A DNA stretch of 51,217 bases from an uncultured Oscillospiraceae bacterium. GTDB lineage: Bacteria > Bacillota > Clostridia > Oscillospirales > Oscillospiraceae. The translations under genes and the position numbers were made by a program. Every line of letters starts with the position of its first letter. Position 1 is the stretch's first letter. This document shows positions 42,526 through 50,048 of the stretch, in pieces. The notes under the pieces were generated by a model. It did not search any database, had not been told where the DNA came from, and saw nothing but the letters and a program-made list of their open reading frames with translations. The DNA is taken from contig CAJUCB010000004.1 in NCBI GenBank assembly GCA_910584805.1, forward strand, positions 1 to 51,217. The letters are read 5' to 3'.

Positions 42526-43401
42526 ATGATAACCATTCGCAGCTCCACCCAGGCAGACGTCCCCCTGCAAAAAGAGCTCTGGAAAAAGTGCTTCGGGGAC
42601 GCCAGCGCCTATATCGACGTATTCTACCAAAAATTCTGCACCCCGGATCAAGTCCTGGTGGTGGACGAGGACGGGGAAATCAACTCCATGGCCGCCATGC
42701 TCCCCAGCACCCTGGCCTTCCCCGACGGCACAGAAGTCCCCGTGGGCTACGTCTACGCCCTGGCCACCAACCCCTACGTCCAGGGGAAGGGCCACGCCCG
42801 GCAGCTCCTCAGCTACGGCGACCAATACCTAAAGGAAAAGGGCATGAAGGCCATGGTCCTGGTGCCCGCCTCCCCCTCCCTCCACCGCTTCTTCGAGGCC
42901 ATCGGGATGCAGGAGTGCTTCGCCACCCGGAAGGTGGAGGTACTCACCTCCAACCTCACCGGGAACACCGGCGGCGGCACCATGGCCCCCATCTCCCCCA
43001 AGGAGTACAATGAGATTCGGGAGACTTATTTGAAAGGCACCTTCCACATGACCTACACCGACCACATGGTCCAGTTCCAGCAGATTGGCAGCCACCTCTT
43101 CGGCGGCGACCTGTTCAAGCTGGAGTTTGGGGACACGGTGGGCTGTGCGGCCATTGAGTATGTCCAGCAGCGCCGCCTTTTGGTGAAGGAGCTGATGCTC
43201 CCCCAGGAGAAGATGCTCCAGGCGGTGGAGGTCATCAGCCAGGAGCTGGACGCCATCCGCTACCACATCCGCACCCCAGCCTTCTGGGACGGCATCAACG
43301 GCAGCTATGTCCAGCCCTTCGGCATGATTACCTGGTATGACCAGGAGCTGAAAGCCAAGTACCACAAGCAGGAGGGGTACTTGGGTCTGGCCTTTGATTG
43401 A
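42526..43401 (+). CDS. GNAT family N-acetyltransferase
   Basis: 291 aa. ATG 42526 is preceded by ATAGGAGG. The N-terminal GNAT fold has VGYVYALATNPYVQGKGHARQLL (beta4 and the acetyl-CoA loop, with Q-G-K-G-H-A in place of Q/RxxGxG/A) at about 75-97. The second half (about 160-291) resembles the C-terminal domain of Eis-like acetyltransferases. The acceptor is unknown. Confidence 0.87.
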   Translation: MITIRSSTQADVPLQKELWKKCFGDASAYIDVFYQKFCTPDQVLVVDEDGEINSMAAMLPSTLAFPDGTEVPVGYVYALATNPYVQGKGHARQLLSYGDQYLKEKGMKAMVLVPASPSLHRFFEAIGMQECFATRKVEVLTSNLTGNTGGGTMAPISPKEYNEIRETYLKGTFHMTYTDHMVQFQQIGSHLFGGDLFKLEFGDTVGCAAIEYVQQRRLLVKELMLPQEKMLQAVEVISQELDAIRYHIRTPAFWDGINGSYVQPFGMITWYDQELKAKYHKQEGYLGLAFD

Positions 43402-43423
43402 TTTGTAAGCCTATGAAAAACGA

Positions 43424-43468
43424 CACGGGACCGCCACCAGCTTACGCTGGGGCGGTCCCGTGCCTTTT
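43424..43468. terminator. Terminator between convergent GNAT and ricT genes
   Basis: CACGGGACCGCC / GGCGGTCCCGTG (12 bp) with an inner CCAGC/GCTGG stem, then CCTTTTC. Confidence 0.85.
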
Positions 43469-43493
43469 CTCTCTCTATATATGGGGCGGCGGC

Positions 43494-44639
43494 TCAGTCC
43501 ATAGGCGGCTTTCGCCGTCCGCCGCCCCGGCGGCGCCAATGGGAACGGCCTTTCTTGCCGTCCCGGCGCTCTGGTGGCTTGTCTCCCTTGCCGCCGCGGC
43601 TGCGGCTGCTGCGGTGGTGGCGGCGGCGGTTGCCCTCGCCCCCACGCTCGTGGGTGCCAGCAGGCTGGGCAGGGCTGCCTGCCTCCTCAAGTGCCTGGTA
43701 GGTAGACATATACTGGTCCAAGGCAGAGGCCAACTGGCTGGTGCTGGGCTCTGTCCCCGGGTCGGGGGGCCGGCGGAGCTTTTCCAGCTCTGCCTTGGGG
43801 GGCTCCACGTAGCCCTCGGGGCGCTTGCCCTTGCCGTTGCGGACAACCCGCAGCTCACTGTTGTGATAGGTGCTCAGGCTGTCCGGGGCGCTGTCCAGGC
43901 GGACCCGGCAGGTCTCCCGGAGGGTGTTGACGCTGATGATGGTCCCCGCCCCGTCGGGGGTCTCCACGAAGGAATCCGCCCGGGGACAGGTTTTGGCCAA
44001 ATCCTCATAGGCATGCTGCTCATAGTTCAGGCAGCACATCAAACGGCCACAGGTGCCGGAAATTTTGGTGGGATTCAGGGACAGGTTCTGGGTTTTCGCC
44101 ATCTTGATGGACACCGGCTGGAAGTCCTTCAAAAAGGAGGCGCAGCAGAAGGGGCGGCCGCACACACCCAGCCCCCCCAGGAGCTTGGCCTCGTCCCGGA
44201 TGCCAATCTGCCGCAGCTCAATGCGGGTGTGGAACACGGCGGCCAGGCTCTTCACCAGGCTCCGGAAGTCCACCCGCCCCTCGGAGGTGAAGAAGAAGAG
44301 GATTTTCGTGCCCTCAAAGGCGCACTCCACCCCCACCAGCTTCATTTCCAGCTTGTGTTCCAAAATCTTTTCCTGGCAGACCCGGAAGGCGTACTTCTCC
44401 TTCTCCCGGTTGCGCTCCACGATGAGCAGGTCCGCCTGGTTGGCCAGGCGCAGCACCGGGCGCAGGGGGTTGACCAGGGTTTCCGTGGGGTGCTCAAAGT
44501 TCCCCCGGACGCAGGTGGCATACTCCATGCCGGCGGCAGTTTCCACCATCACCCCGTCCCCTGGCCGGTAGGTGGCACCCTGGGGGTCAAAATAGTATTG
44601 CTTCCCTTCACTGCGGAAGCGAACGCTGATGATTTCCAT
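43494..44639 (-). CDS. ricT: RicT/YaaT, PSP1 domain protein
   Basis: 381 aa. The PSP1 domain spans about 1-250, with GVCGRPFCCASFL (about 158-170) and SGTCGRLMCCLNYEQHAYED (about 190-208), whose cysteines hold an Fe-S cluster in the RicA/RicF/RicT complex. That complex supports RNA processing by RNase Y and, in Bacillus, sporulation and competence. The C-terminal 55 residues are extremely Arg/Gly/Lys-rich, an extension Bacillus YaaT lacks, and may bind RNA. It follows holB, as in Bacillus. Confidence 0.92.
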   Translation of the reverse strand: MEIISVRFRSEGKQYYFDPQGATYRPGDGVMVETAAGMEYATCVRGNFEHPTETLVNPLRPVLRLANQADLLIVERNREKEKYAFRVCQEKILEHKLEMKLVGVECAFEGTKILFFFTSEGRVDFRSLVKSLAAVFHTRIELRQIGIRDEAKLLGGLGVCGRPFCCASFLKDFQPVSIKMAKTQNLSLNPTKISGTCGRLMCCLNYEQHAYEDLAKTCPRADSFVETPDGAGTIISVNTLRETCRVRLDSAPDSLSTYHNSELRVVRNGKGKRPEGYVEPPKAELEKLRRPPDPGTEPSTSQLASALDQYMSTYQALEEAGSPAQPAGTHERGGEGNRRRHHRSSRSRGGKGDKPPERRDGKKGRSHWRRRGGGRRKPPMD

Positions 44640-44660
44640 AAAATTTAGTTACTCCTTAGG

Positions 44661-44688
44661 TTGAAAAGACCCGATGGCTTCTTTTCAA
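44661..44688 (-). repeat. Hairpin between holB and ricT
   Basis: GTTGAAAAGA / TCTTTTCAAC-type stem of about 9 bp with a 10-base loop. It lies in the 58-bp leader of ricT, just before its AAGGAG site, and could modulate ricT expression. Confidence 0.45.
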
Positions 44689-44697
44689 CTGCGGCGG

Positions 44698-45426
44698 CTA
44701 TAACACCGCCATGATCCACCCCGCCAGATGGCCGGGGCTGATGTTGAAGGCACTGGCGGCCCGGATGGGTTCCAGGCGGTCCACCGCTTCCAGCAGCTTG
44801 GGCTGGCGGCTGGCCTCCTCCACCAGGCGGTTGTGGGCCTCCTCCAGGAGCAGGGCCAGCTCTTCCCGGCTCTTCTTCTCCAAGGAGACCAGGAAGGGCA
44901 GGGCTTCCAGGGTGGAGGCCGCCCCCATAAAGCAGGAGGCCAACACGGCCCCCTGGGCGCTGGCCTCCGCCTCCGCCTCCCCCCCGGCCCGGAGGGTCTC
45001 GCAGCGGGAGCGGATGGTGGGCAGCAGCAGGTCCGGGTTGGGGGTCAGGAAGAGGAAGCGGGCGTAGGCCGGCCCCTCCTCCACCAGCTTTAGGAGGATA
45101 TTCTGCCCTGTGGGGTTGAGCAAATGGGCGTGGGGGAGGACATACACCTTGGCGGGGGCCTCGTTGGGGCGGATATAGGCGTCGGACCGCAGGGCCCGGA
45201 CCTGCTCCGCCTTGAGCCCCTCCCCTTCCGGGTCCGCCAGGATGATATCCGGGTGGATGCCCTGGGCGGCTTTCCGGCAGCCGGAACAGCCCCCGCAGGG
45301 GGGCGTGGCCCCGGTACAGACCCAGGCGGCGGCCAACTGCCCCGCCAGGGCCTCCCGTGCCTCCCCGGTGACCAGGTAGGCATGGCTCAGCCTCCGCCGG
45401 GCCATGCGCTGTTCCAGGGGGGTCAT
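44698..45426 (-). CDS. holB: DNA polymerase III delta' subunit
   Basis: 242 aa, a shortened delta' of Gram-positive type. There is no functional Walker A. A zinc module PCGGCSGC (about 43-50) is preceded by a distal Cys. KVYVLPHAHLLNPTGQNILLKLVEEGP and the SRC motif (TIRSRCETL) identify the clamp-loader fold. It works with gamma/tau and delta to load the beta clamp. Its start overlaps the stop of the esterase gene by 4 bp. Confidence 0.9.
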   Translation of the reverse strand: MTPLEQRMARRRLSHAYLVTGEAREALAGQLAAAWVCTGATPPCGGCSGCRKAAQGIHPDIILADPEGEGLKAEQVRALRSDAYIRPNEAPAKVYVLPHAHLLNPTGQNILLKLVEEGPAYARFLFLTPNPDLLLPTIRSRCETLRAGGEAEAEASAQGAVLASCFMGAASTLEALPFLVSLEKKSREELALLLEEAHNRLVEEASRQPKLLEAVDRLEPIRAASAFNISPGHLAGWIMAVL

Positions 45427-46370
45427 GGCTGGGCCCCGAAGGCCCGCCGCAGGGCGGCGCAGCTCAGAGCATAGGCCACTTGGCTGGGGTCCGCGTCGGG
45501 GACGCTGAGCTCAAAGCAGTGGTAGCAGCCAGGGAATACGTGGTACTCCACCGGGACCCCCGCCGCCATCAGGCGGCTCCAATACTGGATGTTCTCGTCC
45601 CGGCCTGGGTCCAACTGGCCGATATAGGAGAAGAGGGGGGGCAGGCCTGTCAGGTCCTTGGCCAAGGCGGGGGAGACATACTGGCTGGGCAGCCCCCCCG
45701 GCCCCAGGAGCTTCTCCCAGGAGGCTTGGCAGTTGTCCAGGCACCAGACCTTTTTGTCGGTGATCTCCTGGGCGGAGGGGGTATCCAAACGGTAATCCAG
45801 CTCCGCGTACAGGGGCATTTGCAGGCAGAGGGCGGGGCCCTTCTTATCCCGGGCGTACAGGGCCACCGCCGCCGCCAGGTTCCCCCCGGCGGAGAGGCCG
45901 GCCACCGCCAGGCGTTCCGGGTCCACCCCCAGCGCCTGACCGTGGGCGTGGACCCACAGCAGGGCTTCGTAGCAGTCCAGCAGGGCGGCGGGGGCGGTCC
46001 ACTTGGGGGAGAGGCGGTACTCCACAGAGATCACCACGCAGCCCACGTTTTTCACATAGCGCTGGCACAAAGCCTCCTGGCGGTAGACGCTGCCAAAGAG
46101 GAAGCCACCCCCGTGGAAGAACAGCAGGCCGGGGAGGGTGTCACCGGGGCGCTGCTTAGGCTCGTAGATGCGCAATTTCACCTCCGGGGCCCCTTCCGGG
46201 CCGGGGATCCTCTGGTCCCGGACGCTGACGGCGGGGTCCTCCTTGAGGTTTTCCAGCTCTTGGGCGTTGCAGCGGGCCACGAAGTCCTCCAAGTGGTCGA
46301 AGTCGAAGCCAGGGGAGGCGTCGTACCAGGCTTGCAGCTGGGGGTGGATGCGCGGGCGCAGATCAGACAT
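45423..46370 (-). CDS. Alpha/beta hydrolase, HSL/GDXG lipase-esterase family
   Basis: 315 aa from ATG 46370, which is spaced 9 bases from GAAGGAG; the ATG at 46379 is too close to that site. Oxyanion-hole motif FFHGGGF, nucleophile elbow GLSAGGN, catalytic Asp region GQLDPGRDE and catalytic His in GCYHCFE are all present. It is a cytosolic carboxylesterase of unknown substrate. Its coupling to holB is unusual and probably incidental. Confidence 0.92.
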   Translation of the reverse strand: MSDLRPRIHPQLQAWYDASPGFDFDHLEDFVARCNAQELENLKEDPAVSVRDQRIPGPEGAPEVKLRIYEPKQRPGDTLPGLLFFHGGGFLFGSVYRQEALCQRYVKNVGCVVISVEYRLSPKWTAPAALLDCYEALLWVHAHGQALGVDPERLAVAGLSAGGNLAAAVALYARDKKGPALCLQMPLYAELDYRLDTPSAQEITDKKVWCLDNCQASWEKLLGPGGLPSQYVSPALAKDLTGLPPLFSYIGQLDPGRDENIQYWSRLMAAGVPVEYHVFPGCYHCFELSVPDADPSQVAYALSCAALRRAFGAQP

Positions 46371-46379
46371 GTGGGTCAT

Positions 46380-46636
46380 CTCCTTCGTTCAAACGACGGT
46401 TAGGTTGGGCTCCGCCCAAACCCGGCAGGGGCGCTGCCCCTGCACCCTGCCACCTTTTGGTGTCACGCTACGCCTATTCGCGACGCGGTTCTAAGCCCCT
46501 CCGACTCCGGCGAACCCATCCGGGGCCTATGGCCCCTCCTTGGGCTTCGCCTGCGCTCCGGGGCTTAGCCCGCTGCTCATGACGGCTTCGCGCTTCGACT
46601 GAAAAAGGTGGACGAAAACTTTAATCTACTTCTACT
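46380..46636. other. Structured intergenic element
   Basis: No gene in about 255 bp. Nested inverted repeats are visible: TTGGGC-TCC-GCCCAA (46405-46419), GCAGGGGC-GCT-GCCCCTGC (46425-46443), an outer pair CCACCTTTT (46450-46458) with AAAAGGTGG (46603-46611), and inside it CTAAGCCCC (46491-46499) with GGGGCTTAG (46560-46568). This order of nested long-range stems resembles a folded RNA or a palindromic repeat element more than a plain terminator. Confidence 0.6.
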
Positions 46637-47527
46637 TTAATAGGCATGTTTTCCACGGGAGAATGCGATAACTGTGCGGCGGTTGGGTTCCGCGCCGGTG
46701 GAATAGGTGACGATGTCGGGGTAGTCCTGCAAGGTCTCGTGGATTACGTGGCGCTCGTAGGCGTTCATGGGCTCTAAGGTGATGTTGCGGCGGTATTTGA
46801 CCACCTTCCCGGCCACCTTGGTGGCCAGGCGTTGGAGGGATTCCTCCCGCCGGGCCCGGTAGTTCTCCGCGTCCACGTGGATGCGCACCCGGTGGCTGCG
46901 GCCCCGGTTCACGGCGTAGTTGGTCAGCTGCTGGATGGCGTCCAGGGTCTCCCCCCGGTGGCCGATGAGGGAGCCCAGCTTTTCCCCTTCCAGGGTAACC
47001 TGCACCCCCCGCTCTCCCTGGGGCTGGACCTTCACCTGGGCGCTGACGCCCATGTGTTCCAGCAAGCCCAGAAGGAAGCCCTGGACCCGCTGTTCCAGCT
47101 CTGCCCCCTCCAACGGGGGGTCCTGGATGGCAGCGGCGGGTTGGGCGGCCTCTGGGGCAGCTTCCTCAGCGGGGTGGGGTGCCGGGGGGGCTTCCGGGAC
47201 GGGTTTTTCGGCGGGGGGCGCTGTCTGGGCCCCTTGCTCCGGCTGGCGGCTGCCCTTGGGGGCCCGCCGTTTGGGGGCGGCGGGTGTCTCCGGCTGGGGG
47301 GCGGCAGGGGCAGGCTGGGGGACGGGTTCCTGGGCCGGGGGGGCTTCGTCGGGGGCCTCGTAGGTCACTTTCACCTTAGCGGGGTTGCCGCCAAGGCCAA
47401 AAAAGCCGCTCTTGGCCCGCTCCAAGACCTCCACGGAAACACTGTCCCGGTCCAGCCCCAGCTGTTCCAGGGCGTTTTGGATGGCGGCATCTTCGTTCTT
47501 GCCGGTGGCTTCTATCCATTTCAACAT
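46637..47527 (-). CDS. khpB: KhpB/Jag RNA-binding protein
   Basis: 296 aa. Jag-N domain (1-52, with the KSGFFGLGG motif), a long Pro/Ala/Glu linker (about 57-140), KH domain with GSLIGHRGETLDAIQQL (about 190) and R3H domain (RRNITLEPMNAYERHVIH, about 245-290). It binds RNA together with KhpA and affects cell division and elongation. It follows yidC by 14 bp, as in most Firmicutes. Confidence 0.94.
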   Translation of the reverse strand: MLKWIEATGKNEDAAIQNALEQLGLDRDSVSVEVLERAKSGFFGLGGNPAKVKVTYEAPDEAPPAQEPVPQPAPAAPQPETPAAPKRRAPKGSRQPEQGAQTAPPAEKPVPEAPPAPHPAEEAAPEAAQPAAAIQDPPLEGAELEQRVQGFLLGLLEHMGVSAQVKVQPQGERGVQVTLEGEKLGSLIGHRGETLDAIQQLTNYAVNRGRSHRVRIHVDAENYRARREESLQRLATKVAGKVVKYRRNITLEPMNAYERHVIHETLQDYPDIVTYSTGAEPNRRTVIAFSRGKHAY

Positions 47528-47541
47528 AAGGCCATCTCTCC

Positions 47542-48852
47542 TTATTCTTCTTCCTGTTCAGCCTGGATATTCTCCAAGGCCTGGGCCTCCAGCTCCTGGG
47601 TGGTCAGGGGGGCCGGGATGGCCTCCTCCTCCGCCGGGGCGGTGTCCACGGGGGCGGGATCGGCGGGGGCGGCAGGCGGGGGCGGCATGGCGGCGTCCTT
47701 CTTGCCCTTCCCGGCGGCCTTTTCCGCCATCATACGCTCCCGCTGCGCCTCCTGCTCCTGGACGATCTCGGCGATCTCCCGATAGGGGTAGCTGGGGTAG
47801 CGGTCGGGGTCATAGCTGCGGCCGCGGGCATAGGTGCGCATGCCCACCCGGCTGGCGGCGGCAAGGCTCTTGTTGACCTTGCGCTCCATCTGGATGCGGC
47901 GCATCTCCTCGGCGGCCTTTTTCTTGGCCTCGGCCTGGGCCTTCTTCTCCTGCTTGACCCGTTCCTTTTCCTCTTCCCTCCGCTTGACCTTGTCCTCTTC
48001 CAGCTTCTTCTGGTGCTTGCGCAGGAAGGGGATGTTCATGTACTCCTGGAGGATAGCAAAGACGCTGTTGGCAATCCAGTAGATGCCCAGGGCGGCGGGG
48101 AGGGTGAAGCAGATCCACAGGGAGAACAGGGGCATCATGAACATGGTCATTTTGGTGTTCTGGTCCATGGTGCGGCTGGCCCCGGTGATCTTGGCGTTGA
48201 CGCTGGTGGACACCCGGGTGGTGACGATGTTCAGCACCGCGGAGACCACGGGGATCATGAACAGCACAAAGGCTGGCAGCAGGTCCTCCTGTTTCCAGAA
48301 CATGAAATGAGGGGTGCTGCTGAGGTTTGCGCCCAGGAAGGAGAAGTCGATCATGGGCATATCCGACAGCTCCGGCACGGCGGAGGTGATGCGGTCGTGG
48401 TTCAAGAACACATCCTGGGCCATTTGCAGCTGCTGGTTCTTGTAGTCCAGCACCTCGCCATAGAGCAGGTTGGACACGGAGTTGAACATATCCTCCGACA
48501 TCCCCATCAGGTAGGTCAGGGGGCGGCGGATGACCAGGTAGAGCAGCATGAGGAAGGGCATGGGCAGGAACGACCACAGGCAGCCCCCGGAGGGCTTGAC
48601 CCCCTCCTCCTCGTAGAGCTTTTGCAGCTCGATGCTGTAGCGCTGTCTATCGCGCATGTACTTTTGTTGCAGGACCTTTTGCTTTTCCGCCAGGCCGCTC
48701 ATGGCCAGCATACTCTTGCGCCCTTTCAGGAAGACGGGGAAGAGGATCATACGCACCACCAGGCCGAAGAGGACCAGGGCGATGGCGTAGCTGCCGGTGA
48801 TCTCGTAGAACCACAGGATCAGCTTGGCGAATGGGGTGAGAATCATGGTCAT
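47542..48852 (-). CDS. yidC: Membrane protein insertase YidC
   Basis: 436 aa. The N-terminal helix (LILWFYEITGSYAIALVLFGLVVRMILFP) carries the conserved Arg in the hydrophilic groove, followed by the cytoplasmic hairpin (KQKVLQQKYMRDRQRYSIELQKLYEEEGV), further helices near 100, 195 and 240-275, and GIYWIANSVFAILQEYMN. A basic coiled coil (about 285-350) and an acidic Pro/Ala tail follow, longer than in Bacillus; the basic part should bind ribosomes. There is no lipobox. It inserts proteins alone or with Sec. Confidence 0.95.
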   Translation of the reverse strand: MTMILTPFAKLILWFYEITGSYAIALVLFGLVVRMILFPVFLKGRKSMLAMSGLAEKQKVLQQKYMRDRQRYSIELQKLYEEEGVKPSGGCLWSFLPMPFLMLLYLVIRRPLTYLMGMSEDMFNSVSNLLYGEVLDYKNQQLQMAQDVFLNHDRITSAVPELSDMPMIDFSFLGANLSSTPHFMFWKQEDLLPAFVLFMIPVVSAVLNIVTTRVSTSVNAKITGASRTMDQNTKMTMFMMPLFSLWICFTLPAALGIYWIANSVFAILQEYMNIPFLRKHQKKLEEDKVKRREEEKERVKQEKKAQAEAKKKAAEEMRRIQMERKVNKSLAAASRVGMRTYARGRSYDPDRYPSYPYREIAEIVQEQEAQRERMMAEKAAGKGKKDAAMPPPPAAPADPAPVDTAPAEEEAIPAPLTTQELEAQALENIQAEQEEE

Positions 48853-48910
48853 GGAATCATTGCCTCCAAGTTTCTTGGGTCCCGGCGAACCGGGCAGGCG
48901 CGCCGCCCCC

Positions 48911-49129
48911 TCAGGGCACAGGGTCGTAGGCGATGCTGTCCTGTTTGTGGAAGGGGTGGCAGCGCAGGATGCGCCGCAAAGCTAACCACCCGCCTTTTAA
49001 GGCCCCGTATTTTTCAATGGCCTCCAGGGCGTAGGCGGAGCAGGTGGGGATGAAGCGGCAGCAAGGGGGGCGCAGAGGGGAGATGCCGCGCTGGTAGAAG
49101 CGGATCAGGGCCAGGAGCAGGGCTTTCAT
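48911..49129 (-). CDS. yidD: Membrane insertion efficiency factor YidD
   Basis: 72 aa. IRFYQRGISPL and PPCCRFIPTCSAYALEAI with the three cysteines are the family signature, then LRRILRCHPF. It assists YidC. ATG 49129 overlaps the rnpA stop by 4 bp; longer in-frame versions read through rnpA and are not real. Confidence 0.95.
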   Translation of the reverse strand: MKALLLALIRFYQRGISPLRPPCCRFIPTCSAYALEAIEKYGALKGGWLALRRILRCHPFHKQDSIAYDPVP

Positions 49130-49503
49130 GGGGCGCCCTCCTTTTTGGGGGCCTTGTCCCCCGCCTCCTCCCGGGTCAGGCGCAGCTTTTTGGCCAGGCG
49201 CAGGAACTGTTCCTCCATCTGGGCATAGGGCCGCTGCACCGCCTGCATCCGGGCCACAATGACGATGTCGAAGCCCGGGCGCAGCAGGGCCTCGTGGGTG
49301 CGGTAGATGGCCCGCAGGCGGCGGCGGACCTTGTTGCGCACCACGGCATTGCCCAGCTTGGTGCCGGTGGTGAGCCCCAGGCGGTTTTCCCCCCTGCCGT
49401 TGGGACGGCAATAGAGGACCATGGTGGGGGCCACGGCGCTGCGGCCACGGGCGTAGAGCCGGCGGAAGAGCCTGTTTTCTTTTAAGGAGACGGTATACTT
49501 CAC
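49126..49503 (-). CDS. rnpA: Ribonuclease P protein component
   Basis: 125 aa from GTG 49503, with GGGGAG upstream. LKENRLFRRLYARGRS and the RNR motif NAVVRNKVRRRLRAIYR identify it. It is the protein cofactor of RNase P, which matures tRNA 5' ends. It lies between rpmH and yidD, the universal arrangement. Confidence 0.95.
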   Translation of the reverse strand: MKYTVSLKENRLFRRLYARGRSAVAPTMVLYCRPNGRGENRLGLTTGTKLGNAVVRNKVRRRLRAIYRTHEALLRPGFDIVIVARMQAVQRPYAQMEEQFLRLAKKLRLTREEAGDKAPKKEGAP

Positions 49504-49633
49504 GGTGTTTCTCCCCTGGGAGTACGGCGGGCAAGGGCATACCGGCGGCGGGTTTCCCGCCAAGCCAATAAGGGCGGTGGAAGCTGTTTCCCCGCCCTTT
49601 CTGGTGATCTGTCGATATGCGATTGCCCTGGCA

Positions 49634-49768
49634 TCAGTGGGTCAGGCGGGCACGGCCTTTGGCGCGGCGACGGGCCAGGACCTTGCGGCCATTGGCAGTG
49701 TGCATCCGCTTGCGGAAGCCGTGCTCCTTGGAGCGCTGACGCTTTTTGGGCTGATAGGTACGAACCAT
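49634..49768 (-). CDS. rpmH: 50S ribosomal protein L34
   Basis: 44 aa, MVRTYQPKKRQRSKEHGFRK followed by RMHTANGRKVLARRRAKGR: a typical L34. ATG 49768 has ACAGGAGG upstream. It is the first gene of the rpmH-rnpA-yidD-yidC-khpB cluster. Confidence 0.98.
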   Translation of the reverse strand: MVRTYQPKKRQRSKEHGFRKRMHTANGRKVLARRRAKGRARLTH

Positions 49769-49877
49769 TCCGATACACCTCCTGTATCTATTTCCAGCGG
49801 GACAGGCCCGCCCACCACAACGGCCGAGGGCAGCCCGGCCGCGGTTGTCAAAAGAAATGCGCAATTACATGAACGCT

Positions 49878-49907
49878 ATTATAAGGGAAGGGGGGGCGCT
49901 ATGTCAA
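49878..49907 (-). promoter_or_regulatory. Promoter of the rpmH cluster
   Basis: Minus strand TTGACA (plus 49907-49902), 18-bp spacer, TATAAT (plus 49883-49878). Both hexamers are consensus, fitting a highly expressed ribosomal gene. The leader is about 105 nt. Confidence 0.85.
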
Positions 49908-49958
49908 GAGAAAATTTGCGATGGGGGCGGGTGCCCCAAGACAACCCCGCCAAATACC

Positions 49959-49987
49959 TTGCTATACCGCGAAAAATCTGGTATACT
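49959..49987 (+). promoter_or_regulatory. dnaA promoter
   Basis: TTGCTA (49959-49964), 17-bp spacer, TATACT (49982-49987), about 60 bp before dnaA. I see no DnaA box (TTATNCACA) in the rpmH-dnaA gap. Confidence 0.7.
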
Positions 49988-50048
49988 GAACTACTCAATA
50001 GAATTGTGGCAGAAAAAAGAGGCCCAGGGGCCAAAGGAGAGCAAATAT

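Noticed and set aside
44698..45426. Loss of Walker A in HolB as a sign of decay
   Set aside because: Delta' subunits normally lack a working Walker A; the zinc module and SRC motif are intact.
48911..49540. 209-aa frame ending with the YidD sequence
   Set aside because: Its first part is an out-of-frame reading of rnpA; the real yidD starts at 49129.
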